Origin: Hsuehochloa calcarea
Lineage: Eukaryota > Streptophyta > Magnoliopsida > Poales > Poaceae
Length of the DNA: 64,000 nt
NCBI GenBank assembly: GCA_036346395.1
Contig: CM070599.1
Span: 19,769,232 to 19,833,231 of the forward strand
Direction of reading: 5' to 3'
In this document: in pieces, positions 35,045-46,103 of the stretch
Layout: the number at the start of each line of letters is the position of its first letter
How positions within the stretch are numbered: position 1 is the stretch's first letter
Program-made: the position numbers and the translations under genes
Notes under the pieces: generated by a model
Told to the model about the DNA's origin: nothing
Databases searched by the model: none
Seen by the model: the letters and a program-made list of their open reading frames with translations, nothing else

Positions 35045-35490
35045 GATCGCTATTCTTCCAAGAATTATCATAAACTTTGATTGGAATAGGTCCCTGATAT
35101 CATAGAGAAAGTGTGTACCAAGTTTCATCAAGTTTGGAGATGTAGATCAAAAGTTTCATCTATTTGCAACTTCGTCATCGGGCTGTTTTGATCTGTTCTG
35201 GAGCCCAGCGGTCAGACCGCCCAAGGCCAGAGGTCAGACCGCCAGGGAATCAGTCAGACCGCCCAAGGCCAGAGGTCAGACCGCCGGTGCATTGAATTGT
35301 TTCAATCTTTGTTGATTTTATCGTATTGCTTAGGGGTTTAAATTGGATTCAATATTAGTCTTCCACTGTACTAATATACTGATCTTCATAGCTTCCATAG
35401 CTACTGGAGTGAAATATTATTGAATCAATTATTTATGAAAAAGTGAGCGTGCTCCTATTCACCCCCTCTAGTCGCCTTTTCGGTCTAACA
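35045..35490 (+). mobile_element. Older Sirevirus-type LTR, right part
   Basis: Continues the interrupted LTR from 26787. It contains five GGTCAGACCG(C/G)-type palindromes at 35210-35285 and ends with the reverse of the family's conserved GTTAGACC...GGCGACTAGAGGGGGTGAATAGG terminus. Last base 35490 (TCTAACA). Confidence 0.7.
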
Positions 35491-36688
35491 AGTTTTCCTT
35501 TGCAGGAGCTCAGCGCCAGCCTCGTATTCCCCATTTTTGGCCCGAGCCGCTGTCGTCGTCGCCCCAGCGTGCCCCCTTCAATTCTTCCCTGCGGGAGTAT
35601 CCCTAGATCTTCCCCTATCATCCCCCACTGCTCACACCAGCTCTCCCTCCCTAGGCTGCAGCCACCGCGACAAACTGGCCGCGCCGCCATTGGCTTACGT
35701 CGTCAGCCCGCCTCAGCTCACCTCTGACAACACTGTTGACGCGGGTGAGTTCCACTCGCTCCCCTGATGCTCATGCGCGCCGCCTTTCTCCCCCTCCCCC
35801 TCTCTGGTGCCGTCGCCCTCCTCCCCCTCGTTTCCAGCCGCCGCGCCCCGCAATGAGCTCATGTCCATGCTCTGTCACCTCTGACCACCTCCGGCCATGA
35901 TGTATGACCTGGTGGCCTCTCCTCACCTTCGTCGTACCCATGCGCACATAGATTCCCAAGGAACCACGCCGGAGCGCCCTTGCCGCAGTCGTCTGTGCAT
36001 CTATCGCCGCCTAGCTCGCCCCTAGCTCCGTCGTCGTGCACCCTTGCTCACGATGCCGCCTCTCATCATCTCCCCAAGACCCCTCCAATCCATTTTGGCC
36101 ATCACCCACGACTCTCATGTCGTTGGAGCTCTTTTATAGGCTCGGAAAGGGGGGGATTGGGGGGAAGTCAGCGTCAAGGTGGCATGTCCGGCTCGGACAC
36201 AAGAAAGAGACCGAGACGGGGAAGAAGATGACGCCAACGGGGCAGGCTGATAGGGATGGCCCACGGTCAGAGAAAGAGAGGAAAAGGAAAGGAGGTGGCT
36301 GGTGGGATGCACACGGGAGAAAGAAGGAAGGAAGCGGGCCGAGCCGGTGGGGAAAAAGAAAGAGAAAAAGGAAGAAAAAGAAAAGCGGACTGGTGGAAAA
36401 GAAAAGGGTAATGGGCAAAGGATTTCAACCCAAAAGGAAAATTTGGAAATTAAAATGATTTCCAAATTTAGAAGTTGAATTAAATAAAACTGAGCGCAAA
36501 GAAATAGTCATTAAATTTGAAAAATTCCTAGAAAATTTTAGAAAAATTCTATGGAACTCAAATAAAATAGATTTTCATTTAATTGAAGTTTAGATTATTC
36601 ATATTAAATTATTTTGATTTCTAAAAATTCAAATAGTTAGATTTATTTTTAAATGCTTCAAATAAACTCCAAAACTTAGGATGTTACA
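35491..36688 (+). mobile_element. 3' part of a Ty3/gypsy-type LTR
   Basis: A GC-rich stretch (35500-36300) passes into AT-rich sequence ending TTAGGATGTTACA at 36688, the standard terminus of the window's gypsy-type LTRs. Positions about 35491-36130 align with about 50920-51560 inside the Mutator-like element. Intron-like boundaries (TTTGCAG before GAGCTCAG at 35505) are shared by the two copies. Open frames here (35443-35727 and 36036-36458) are compositional. Confidence 0.6.
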
Positions 36689-37442
36689 GCTTATCATATA
36701 TTGCAGCGAAAAAAGGTAAAAAAAGAAAGCAGATAGAGCAGCAACAACAATTGTATTGTTTTCTGCCTTTTGTAATACGCTTAGTCTTCACTTAGAGGTG
36801 CATGTCTGATGCTGTCCTTTTGTAGCATGCTACCATTTTAATGTTGAAAGAGAACTCTTTTGTTGTCTCTGAAATCATTTTATACTAATTGCAGCTTACA
36901 GTAGTTCAAATTTTATGTATGTGTTAAACTCTACTTAATTTGTTTGTGTCTCAAATCATTGTTGTTGTAATTATTAGGCTGATCTATGTTATTTTCCAAT
37001 TTTCACTTAGTTGATGGTGGCCATGGTTTGTTGTGTTGTTGTTTTTTTTTTTCGGCTACAATCAGATGGGTCGCTGCTACTTAAAGGTGGATGTTGTGTT
37101 GTGTTGAGTTGAACTTATTTTGGACTTCTATTTTATATTTTTGGGCCTTCTATGGTTAACATACTGATATATCATTACCTGTAGGTGGCTTAGCAGTAGT
37201 ACTAGTAGGCCTTTAACACATCGAAACCACAGTCGTAGACACAATATCTAAGTCCAAGTAAAAAACGGCACAACACATGAGAGCACATAAAACAATAGAT
37301 ATGAGGTATGGGATGGTAAATCCAACGTCTCAAACAGTGACAGAAACTTAATAGAAAATGAGTCGCTGAGCAGCAATGGCACCAGATCAAGATCCGGTGG
37401 GTATCAAACCAAGCGCGCCAAGACAGCAACAAACGCTTTGCT
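36689..37442. other. 3' flank of UGT gene 3
   Basis: AT-rich, no supported gene. A segment at about 36875-36970 resembles 25530-25620 on the other side of the retroelement nest, in the same orientation. The part just left of 37443 would be the 3' UTR of gene 3. Confidence 0.45.
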
Positions 37443-39112
37443 TCAAGCGAGGAGCACCTCGTTGATGAGCCTGTCGACGTTGCGCATGGACCGGCCGCCG
37501 GGCTGCGCCGAGGCCAGCGCAATCTCACTGAGCTCGGCCACGCGCCGGTGCATCTCCCGCCCCTTTTCACCCTCCATGGCCTCCCGTATCAACGCCTCCA
37601 CCTCGGCCCTCCTCACGTCGTCGCCGATCTCCGTCCCGATGCCCCACTCCGTGCGCTTGTACCGGCAGTTGGTCTGCTGCTCCGCGAAGAACGGCCAGCA
37701 CACCATCGGCACGCCGCCGCCGATGCTCTCCAGCGTCGAGTTCCACCCAGAGTGCGTCAGGAACACCCCCACGGCCTCGTGCGCCAGCACCTTCTCCTGC
37801 GGGCACCACGTCGACAGCATGCTTCGGCCCTCCGTCTCCGCGGTGAACTCTGGAGGCAGCGCGGCCTCGTCGCCCTTGACGAGGTCGGGTCGCACGTTCC
37901 ACAGGAACGCGTAGCCGGTGTTGGCCAGCCCCCACGCGAACTCCAGCAGGTGCTCATTGGACATCACCGTGATGCTCCCGAAGTTCACGTACACGACGGA
38001 GCGCGGCGGCCGGCCGTCGAGCCACCGGAGCGGCTCGTCCTCTTCCTTCCACAGGTTGGACCCGATGCCGGCCACGGGGCTCTCATCGGGCACGTTGTTG
38101 CGCACCGTCAGGTGCAGCGGCCCGACCGTGTAGACGGGCGGCAGGAGCTTGGACATGGCGTCGAGCAGCGGCGCGTCGATCTCGTCGAAGGTGTTGATGA
38201 CCACCGCCGACGCCTGCGACATGGCCGCCGTCTCGTGGATGAAGAAGTTGAACATGATGTCCTCCGGGTCCGTGGAGCGCACGAAGCTCGGGAAGTCGCG
38301 CAGCCGCATGTCCTTGGGCACCCCCGGGATCCAGTCGACGGTCGTGTCCAAGTATCCATTGCTCAACTGCTCCACGTCTGCAACAAACAACAAGTCATCG
38401 CAATTAATTATGTTGCATCCCCCAATTTAATTTGTCGTAGTGCAGCACAGAAGCACCAAACTCCCAAATTATACGTACACAAATTTTAATTTCTCGTAGT
38501 CGCGGCGCGGTGCAGCACAACAACGACAAACTGGTAAACGTAAAAGAAAGGCGGTGCTGTGTATATATGTATAAATGGGTGCATGCCTTTGAGAGGGAAG
38601 AGGCCGCGTTCGAGGAGGTCCTTGTAGTGCCAGTAGCCCATGAAGCCGCAGGCGCTGGCGGTCCAGAGCGTGGTGCAGCGAAGGCCGAGCTCCCGCGCGG
38701 CGCGGAGCGCGAAGGTCATGGTGCTGTCGGCGACGACGCAGGTCACGGGCCGCGCGGCACCGCCGGAGGCCACGGCCTCGTCGTTGAGCTCGGCGACGAG
38801 CTCCTTGAACCGGGGCAAGCAGGTGGTCATGGTGGAGTAGCAGAGCGCGGGGACGTCCTGTGTGGCGTCGGCGTCGGACGGCGGGAGCCCGTCCGGGATC
38901 GACGCGAAGCGGAACCCCGGGACGCCGTCGACCGCGGCGGGTCCGCGCGAGGTGAGGAGGCGGCGGTGGTTGAACTCGTTGTTGACGAAGGTGACGTGGA
39001 AGCCCCGGGTGTGGAGCAGCTTGGCCAGCTTCAGCATCGGCGTGATGTGGCCCTGCGCCGGGTACGGGATCATCACGGCGTGCGCCCTCTCCGCCAGCGG
39101 CAACGACCCCAT
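37443..39112 (-). CDS. UDP-glycosyltransferase, UGT85 family, two exons (gene 3)
   Basis: The exons are 38587-39112 and 37443-38377, giving 486 residues. It is a cytosolic family-1 glycosyltransferase, probably glucose-transferring. Motifs: YPAQGHITP with likely catalytic His22, Asp129 in VVADSTMTF, PSPG box Trp366 to Gln409 (WCPQEKVLAHEA ... HSGWNSTLES ... FFAEQ). The intron splits codon 176 after its first base, at the same point as in gene 2, and again has a GC donor. The start is fixed by the MGS N-terminus shared by all three genes. It is about 90% identical to gene 2; the differences are spread along the protein and denser in exon 1, which forms most of the acceptor pocket in this family. 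That suggests shifted acceptor preference, but this is inference. It retains the residues more usual for the family (YSTMTTC, GRPPRSV) where gene 2 has changed. The frame is intact. Confidence 0.94.
38378..38586 (-). other. GC-AG intron of UGT gene 3
   Basis: 209 bases, phase 1. The minus strand reads CTCAAAG then GCATGC at the donor and TTTGTTGCAG at the acceptor. The sequence is alignable with the gene 2 intron, showing common descent. Confidence 0.87.
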
Positions 39113-39213
39113 GGCTCACAACCTGGCACGCCGCGCGCGGAGATGACTCGCTTTGCTTTGGTTAGCTAAGCTACGGTGTGTGCCTGTGCCACTTGAGCCC
39201 TTGAGGCTTGCGC

Positions 39214-39221
39214 ATTTATAG
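39214..39221 (-). promoter_or_regulatory. TATA box of UGT gene 3
   Basis: The minus strand reads CTATAAATG in a GC-rich context, about 104 bases upstream of the ATG. It is the best core-promoter match of the three UGT genes. Confidence 0.6.
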
Positions 39222-40590
39222 CGCCGTGCCGCCGTGCACGTCTCCCCGTGCTCACAAATTGTTGGATCTCCAGATCAGGGGATTGATTGGTATCTGCACT
39301 GATCCGCACGGTGGAATCGATCGCTCACTGCTCACTGACAGGTGGCTGCCCGGCTGCAGCATCGGTCCGTGAGTTATCATTGTTGGTGCGCCACGAGATG
39401 CGTGCACGTTGTCTTGATTTTGTTTGTGTACGGCGTATAATCAGTTGGGATTCTAAGAGTATTCATATCACTTATTACTAAAGGATTATCATATCAGTAT
39501 TTTGGTGATGTGAAGGAGATAAGATGAACTTATTTTTAAATGAAAAAACATGTAAGTTGTTAATACCAAGATATAAGAAACAACAAAATAGTTATTGAAG
39601 ACTTACTTGTTACTTAAAAATTAGTTTTGTGTGTAGCAATTAAAATAAGAATTAAAGTCTTAGATACAAACTCAATAAACAATCCATTGAAAGCTTTTTT
39701 TTTTCTTTTTGTTAGATTGAGTACTATCTCCCCTCTTAATAACAAGCTAAGAAACAAACTACTGTAGATGCTCTAAGATCAATTGGGCATGGAGTCGTTT
39801 AGACTTACTATTTTAAGGTCATATCTTTGCGTGCGTATGTGCGCGTGTCGAGCAGCGACGGACCCAAAAATACATTTTAGGTTGGGTGGAATAACCGTAA
39901 AGTTTTCGTTTGCACTGGTATTTGCGCCTGCACGATACAAATATAAAATAGCTATTCAAATCTAGCAAATCAAACATTTAGCTAATCACAAATCTCAATC
40001 CATTCTGTTTTAAACTAATTTCTTCGAGCACCAGTAGCCGCGCACTGCTTCGGGCCTACCTTCCACCCTAGCCGTCAACCGCTAGAGCTAGCTCAATACC
40101 TCGACTGGACTGCACGAGCTTCCCTCCTCCAGAGTGTAGGAGGAAGATTTGACTGTTTGACTAGTTGATACTAAGTTGGGTCATACTTAGTTCCTCATGA
40201 TGTGACCCAATATTCTCTCTCTTTCCCTTGACCTAGCTCCTCAGGACGTTGCTCACTTTGCTTGTTCTTCCACTCATCGACGCCAAACAGAGCTCAGCTC
40301 GCTCATAACGGATGTTAGAGTGGGTGGGTCGGAGATCCCACTAACAACGTACCTTAGGCGGCAGCCCAGACTCGTTTTATTGCTGGGTCCATCCCTTCGG
40401 GTCGGTGATAACTGATCAACTCATGGTTTTTATTTCCATGGTTTTGCATAATAAAATTGGGGTGGTGGTCGACATATCGGGACTCTTCGCGCAATCCATG
40501 ATATCTCTTGGTATTTTTACTTGGCTTTCGGATGTTACAACTTACACTGGATTACCACCATGCCGCACGTACCCTTAGCCCTTAGAACAT
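39222..40590. other. Upstream intergenic region of UGT gene 3
   Basis: No supported gene. AT-rich from about 39480 to 39780. A stretch ending TTTCGGATGTTACA near 40540 looks like the 3' end of a decayed gypsy-type LTR, though its start is not identifiable. Confidence 0.4.
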
Positions 40591-40591
40591 A

Positions 40592-40733
40592 CTCCCTCCC
40601 CCCGTCTCAAAATATAAGACATAATTTTTCTCAGTTTTGTTTCAAAATCTAAGACGTGCACGTGAATTTAATGCTATTTTCTCTCTTTTGCTCTTATTTA
40701 TCTTCTCCCACTTCAACATCTATAAGTAAACAC

Positions 40734-40774
<41 letters not shown>

Positions 40775-40888
40775 CCAAAGCATCAAACACAAGGGCGTCA
40801 TGGTCATTTCATTCTACCATCTTCATGATTTTATAACTTTCTTAATCCCCGTGCTTGACTAAAACACGTCTTGTGGAAAGAAACAGAG
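40592..40888. mobile_element. Stowaway-type MITE
   Basis: Starts CTCCCTCC with the phrase CAAAATATAAGAC and ends AAACAGAG, bounded by TA on both sides (40590-40591 and 40889-40890). This is the usual Stowaway (Tc1/mariner) MITE structure in grasses, with a decayed right end. A second internal CAAAATCTAAGAC echoes the first. It includes a (CT)n tract. Confidence 0.7.
40737..40768. repeat. (CT)n microsatellite
   Basis: An uninterrupted CT run of about 30 bases within the Stowaway MITE. Confidence 0.9.
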
Positions 40889-43847
40889 TAGTGCATATTT
40901 ATAGAGTTGCCACGTGAGCATGCAGATGCGTGGCAAAGAATGGCTAGCTGGTAGAGATATATGGTTATCATAGTTGATACAAAACAATCGAGATTTAAAA
41001 GAATTAAACTCTATCAGATCTAAAAATAAAAACCAATCTGATGTGTCGTAGTTAATGGTAGCTGAACAGTGACCTTTAGCTACAAGACACAGGTGCTGTA
41101 CCAGTCACACTAATTAACCATTAGTCTGTGGCGGATGCCTAAGACACTTGCTATGCTTGCAAATTTATTGTGCCTCCTTTTCACCGCAGTCGCTAACGGC
41201 AGATTCAATAGGGTTACATCAGTTGTTTATGGTTTTCGCCATATAGGATTTAAACTTATGTGAATGAAAGAGAATAAAGAGAGATAAACGTGTTATCTAC
41301 AATCTTGTAGACAACTGTATCACCAGAACTAAAAAGGAAATGTGTTAGATCCATAAAAGTATTAAAAGATTGTATAATCTATAAAGATAAGAGAAAAAAA
41401 ATCAACTTATTGTATAAACTGTTTATAGTGCTGTCTACAGGTGATATAAAAAATACTATAGACAATAGTTATATATACCATTGTACCTACCCTACATAAC
41501 CACACTATTAAAACTACGTGTTATTATTACACCAGGAGTCCAAGACAGGAATGATGTGGCCGCGCGTCGGCGTACCGTATCGCCGTCTAGCTCGCAAAGT
41601 ACCAAAACTAGCCGCGTAGGTACGCGCAGCCACCACGTACCGGAGCCGGCCGGCCGAACGTCGTAAAATCACAACAAAGAAAATTTGTTCGCGTACGCTT
41701 CCGGCGCATCGGCGGCATCATCCATCCAAGATACTCCGTGGCATGCACGAACCACGTGTGCAGCTACTGGTGTGATTGTCCGTGCCGGTCGGTAGACGTC
41801 CCCATCACGCCAGAGCTGAGCGTAGTCAATGCACGAGTTTTCGGCCCGGTTCTACATAGAAATAGAAAAAAAAAATCTCTTATAAATAAAAATAGCACAA
41901 GTGTTACGCTAAAAATGTCATAATAAGGGACCTATCGTATTCTAAATGCACGATAGACCACGTATCGGCCGCACAGAGAGTGGTAGAAGACCCGTCGCGA
42001 ATTGAGGGTGCAGAAGGTCATCTGCCGCTAACTGGGGACACAACAGGTGATATATTCATCTGTCGCGCCCCATTAATAGCAGATGATCTACCGTGCTCTT
42101 AGTTCGTGGTAGGTCGCCTACCATCCCATGCGCCCAACACTTGGCCTACCTTGCAGCCAGAGCGCTGTAGGTCGCCGCTGTGATTTTTTAGTATGATATC
42201 GGTGTTATTTTTTGACAATTCGTTCGTAAAATTGTTATTTTTGCTATTTCATTTTAAAAGAGCGTTATTTTAACCAGACACTCGTCAATGCACGCTTGCT
42301 GCCAAATCCACGTAAGTTTTATTTTATAATTTTGCGGGTGTCAGCAGGATCATTACTCAGCGGGAATCCCGTGATCTTCTCGTCGTGGAGCCGCGTGGTG
42401 CGTAACCCACGCATGCACAGTAGCACTTCCGTGGTGGCCTAATGCTTTCTACGAGTCACTGGCAAACAACCTTGATCCTTAATTTGAGAACCCCTTTTTT
42501 TTCTCCTGTGGGTGCGGCAGCGACTCATTGGTGTTCCCTGTACCCACGTCTGGTTCGTGCAGTACGGGGATGTCAAGCGTAAGCATGTTAAAGGGAGTGA
42601 AGCTTAAATGTTACAACGATGGTCAAACGAAATGTGAACTCCAGGTATCTGTTTTAATTTACATAGAGACGAAGGTGAAGGATGACTATGGCCTGTCATC
42701 TGAGTTTGGTTAATACAGGAAGTTCACAGGGTAGTGGTAAATAAGAGGGCAGTACATAGCAAAAGCACAGTTTCAGAAATTTTGCTTTGGTTCTGACAAT
42801 TACATGAAAACTTAACTTTCAAGTGAGAGCACGTGGACACGGTTTGTGGTAGGCTAGCCTGTTCTTTGCTTCGCGTTTATTGCATAGCGAAGTGTAGGCA
42901 GAGCTGACTTGAGAAAAAAATGCATAGCATGCTATGTTGAGCCTGCTAGTGTCTGTTGCAAAACAGTCAGAATTTAGGAAGAACTGAATTATGAAAAAGG
43001 CTGTCTGTCGAAATCAGATTGTAGCTGAACTCACCGTTCGCTTATTCATTCATGGTTGGACTAAATGAGGCAAGAGCTGCTATGTATCAGTCTCAGAAAT
43101 AAAAGTTTGGCATCAGTAAATGCGTAAGATAATTCCTGATGAAGAAATAAGCTCTGAAAAGTGCAAACCTGGGACAATCGTGCTGAGTAATCAGATTCTT
43201 GGTGCAGGAGCAACTAAACACAAAGGTTTCTAGATCTTCAACTAAAAAATTATTTAGGTAAAATATTAATAAGGCTAAAATGTGTAAGTAATGCAAGACC
43301 GCTGTTCTGATGAAAGCCGGAAAGAATCTAAACAAGGCTGCACCCCATGGGGAAAGTTGTGATGGAATATATTTCTTAGGAACTTGATTGCTGTAGAGCA
43401 ATAATTTTGAACAATAGTGAGAAGGAAAACTGATAAGATCTAAAAGGAATAAAACTGTCCAACCTATCCTACAGTCGTAAGAACTAATACCTGAATGAGT
43501 GCTTACATTTCTGGAATGCTAACAGTTTGGTGCGCTTCGCTGCACCCGTGTCGACAACGTTCAAACAATGTATGGGATGATTTATTTTGGGTACAGGAAC
43601 GAATGCGTACTCTGAGTCTCATGTGATTGTTCTATAGGAATTTTCTGTTTGTAAGAAGATCAAAGTCTAAGCTGTGCCCTTAAAATATAATCAGTAGCAA
43701 GTCAATATCTTTTAAAGCTAAGCGGCTTGTAAGTAATATAGATGGGATGAAATAATAGTAGCAGACAATATGTAGCTTACATTCTGTATATCGAACATGC
43801 TGAATATGTTATGATTGTATACAAAATAATAGTGGATAATAGCTTAC
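40889..43847. other. Intergenic sequence, mostly unassigned
   Basis: No clear gene. At 41940-42190 a GC-richer stretch repeats GTAGGTCGCC, GATGATCTACC and similar words in both orientations, suggesting a decayed inverted-repeat element. Short open frames (for example 42528-42713 and 43093-43401) have no recognisable domain. Confidence 0.35.
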
Positions 43848-44843
43848 CACTGTAAGTTCAATACCGACCGTAGCGGACTGAGCCTGCATAACGAAAATGC
43901 TTGGAATAACAAAGGACAATTAAAATGAATAGGAAAAAAGAGAACACAACCAGCAGTAGATTGAGATTACATTATGCATGTCAAATACGTTGAATATACA
44001 TAGCTATGTGGTTCTGTAAGCATACATACAGCTGGTATGGAACCAAGAAGAAAAAAACACACATGCGAAAGTTTGAGCAAAGGATATATTTCAAATACCT
44101 GAAGCCTACAGTAAGCATTACATAGCACATCACATAACAGCAGATCATCTCAGAATGCTTGGATTGGGTCCGGTAGGCTTAAAAGGAAGAATGGACCAGT
44201 AGAACTATCTTGGTGTGCACTTTGTCTCGTAAGATGGCACTGATGTTTTAATATGAAAAGAACAGATCAGGTCTGGCAATGAACCAGTATTAGAAATAAA
44301 TAGAGAGGCACATCTGTGAGACTGTGACAATTTGGAAATAGTAGTCTACATAGGAAACAGATCATGCAACACTGCCAAAATTAGCATAGCGGCCTGGGCA
44401 GCAATCTTTCTAAAGCGGCTATAACTGCAAACAACAAACCTCTAAGGCTCTAATACTATCAGATAAGGCAAACTGTAGATAACGTTAGCTCTATGTAGAT
44501 TACATTCATGATCTAGTAAGCATAAGTACTCAATGCTCAATAGCTTACAGACTACGCACATGGAATGGTTCAGATGTAGAGTCATGTACATTTCTATTGA
44601 GATCTGAGAAGAGGTGGCACAGGCGCACACGTAAACCCAAAGAGCCTTTTTTCCGAGGAACGACAGGTCATCTGAATACATAACTAACTAAATTCTGAAG
44701 CGACTAAAACTGTACATTAAACAAGGAATTTTTCTTCCGGTCCCATTTTTTTTCAGAATCACAGAGTCTAAGCAAAATACGCATTTAGCCTACTACTAAC
44801 GTAATTCAAAACGTTTTCCTCTTTTGGCAAACGAAAGAGAAAG

Positions 44844-44953
44844 ACAAATTACTACATAGCTTCATGGTATCAAAACGAAGATCTGAGAAACCCGTAATAT
44901 TTTTAGGCTGTGTAAAAAAGAAGGAACAAATTACTACATAGCTTCATGGTATC
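44844..44953. repeat. Two 28-bp direct repeats 82 bp apart
   Basis: ACAAATTACTACATAGCTTC and the next eight bases occur at 44844-44871 and again at 44926-44953, identical over 28 bases. Confidence 0.8.
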
Positions 44954-45292
44954 GAAATTACCTGTTTGTGGAAGCACATTAGCCTATCTGGCTACAGCGA
45001 GAAAACAAGCGGATTTGCAACCAGCTTCGATAGGAAATAGCAAGAAGAATTAGCAGCAGCGGCCGTCAAGACAACGAGTACAACATCCCGGAATCACCCA
45101 AATAAGGGAGCAGTGATTCAAAGTCGCGGTATAGGCTATAAGAGACTACCAATGAATGGTTACGATGCCTGTCAACTCTTTTTTGTTCTGATTAGTAGCA
45201 GTGATATAGACTGTGAGTGAATGAACGGAGAGCTCGCAAAAATGTAAGGGAAATGGGGGAAAATAGAGAGTACCGAACCAAACCAGGGAACA

Positions 45293-45398
45293 AATTACCG
45301 GCCGGGATTCGGTCCGGTACGGTTATTTGATCCCTAAACCACAAATTCCCGGCCGGGATTCGGTCCGGTACCGGTTATTTGATCCCTAAACCACACGA
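45293..45398. repeat. Tandem duplicate of a MITE end (CCGGCCGGGATTCGGTCC)
   Basis: Two adjacent copies of about 55 bases, each containing GGCCGGGATTCGGTCCGGTA, GGTTATTTGATCCCTAAACC. The same words form the right end of the MITE at 55272-55517, so this is a duplicated fragment of that family. Confidence 0.65.
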
Positions 45399-46103
45399 TA
45401 TAAACGAAAAGGAAATTACCAACTCTTCATATAAGAGGGACACAGCAATCTTACATGCGGCTCTGCATGGCTCGAAAGCTTAATATAGCCTTCCTCAAAC
45501 TGTGCATAGATGGGCTGGCACGGTAGCAGCAGAGAGCAGCCGAGATATTTGCAGTCCCCCGTACATCATCATCAATGCAAGGGCTATGATTTGTACGTGA
45601 GCATATGGAATCTGTTTAACATTGCACCCCCAATATAGTTAGATAAATAAAAATATGTAACAAATTCATCATTCGTGTGAAGGGGCAAGCTGTAATCAGT
45701 GATATAACCAAAGCATAAATGAACTACCCGTACAACCTAACTACAAGTATACAGGCACAATCTATCCATCGAAACGCAAAACCCATCGTGAACATATTAA
45801 ATCTAAGATAAGCACAGACAACTAAAGCACCGAAGGGTTCTCAAATTTCAACATTCACACATAATCCGCAATTGTATACCTAAACCAACCATACATCTAA
45901 AACAATAATTTATCCAGAATAGGAAAAATCCTACCCTCCGCTGGAGATCCGCAGTCCCCTGGTTCTCTCTGCACAATAAGAAATTGACGAAGATCAGGAG
46001 CCCAAGAAAACAAAAGGGAAATGTCCTTCGTTTGGCACCTCTGCACAGGCGAGGACGACCTTGCGCTCTCACGCTGCCTTTTCCCCGTCGGAATCGGGGC
46101 CAT

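Larger units (their letters stand above)
43848..46103 (-). pseudogene. Candidate multi-exon gene or remnant, unknown family
   Basis: On the minus strand an ATG at 46103 opens a frame reading MAPIPTGKRQRESARSSSP in a GC-rich setting, as expected for a 5' exon. Downstream, three short exon-like blocks have AG acceptors, GT donors and lengths divisible by three: 45455-45499 (FEEGYIKLSSHAEPH, donor GTAAGA), 44962-44991 (PDRLMCFHKQ, donor GTAATT) and 43848-43883 (AQSATVGIELTV, donor GTAAGC). All read in phase 0. I do not recognise the protein, and the intervening sequence is AT-rich. It could be a real small-exon gene, a decayed one, or chance. Transcript evidence is lacking. Confidence 0.25.

Noticed and set aside
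36036..36465. Lysine-rich and serine-rich frames on both strands
   Set aside because: Purine-rich low-complexity part of an LTR fragment.
37548..38489. 313-codon plus-strand frame opposite UGT gene 3, and similar frames opposite gene 2 (21832-22425)
   Set aside because: Antisense shadows of high-GC coding DNA, with low-complexity Arg/His/Val composition and no domains.
20713..39112. UGT cluster as a dedicated biosynthetic gene cluster
   Set aside because: No P450, methyltransferase or other pathway gene lies among them. Three paralogues of one family are better explained by tandem duplication.
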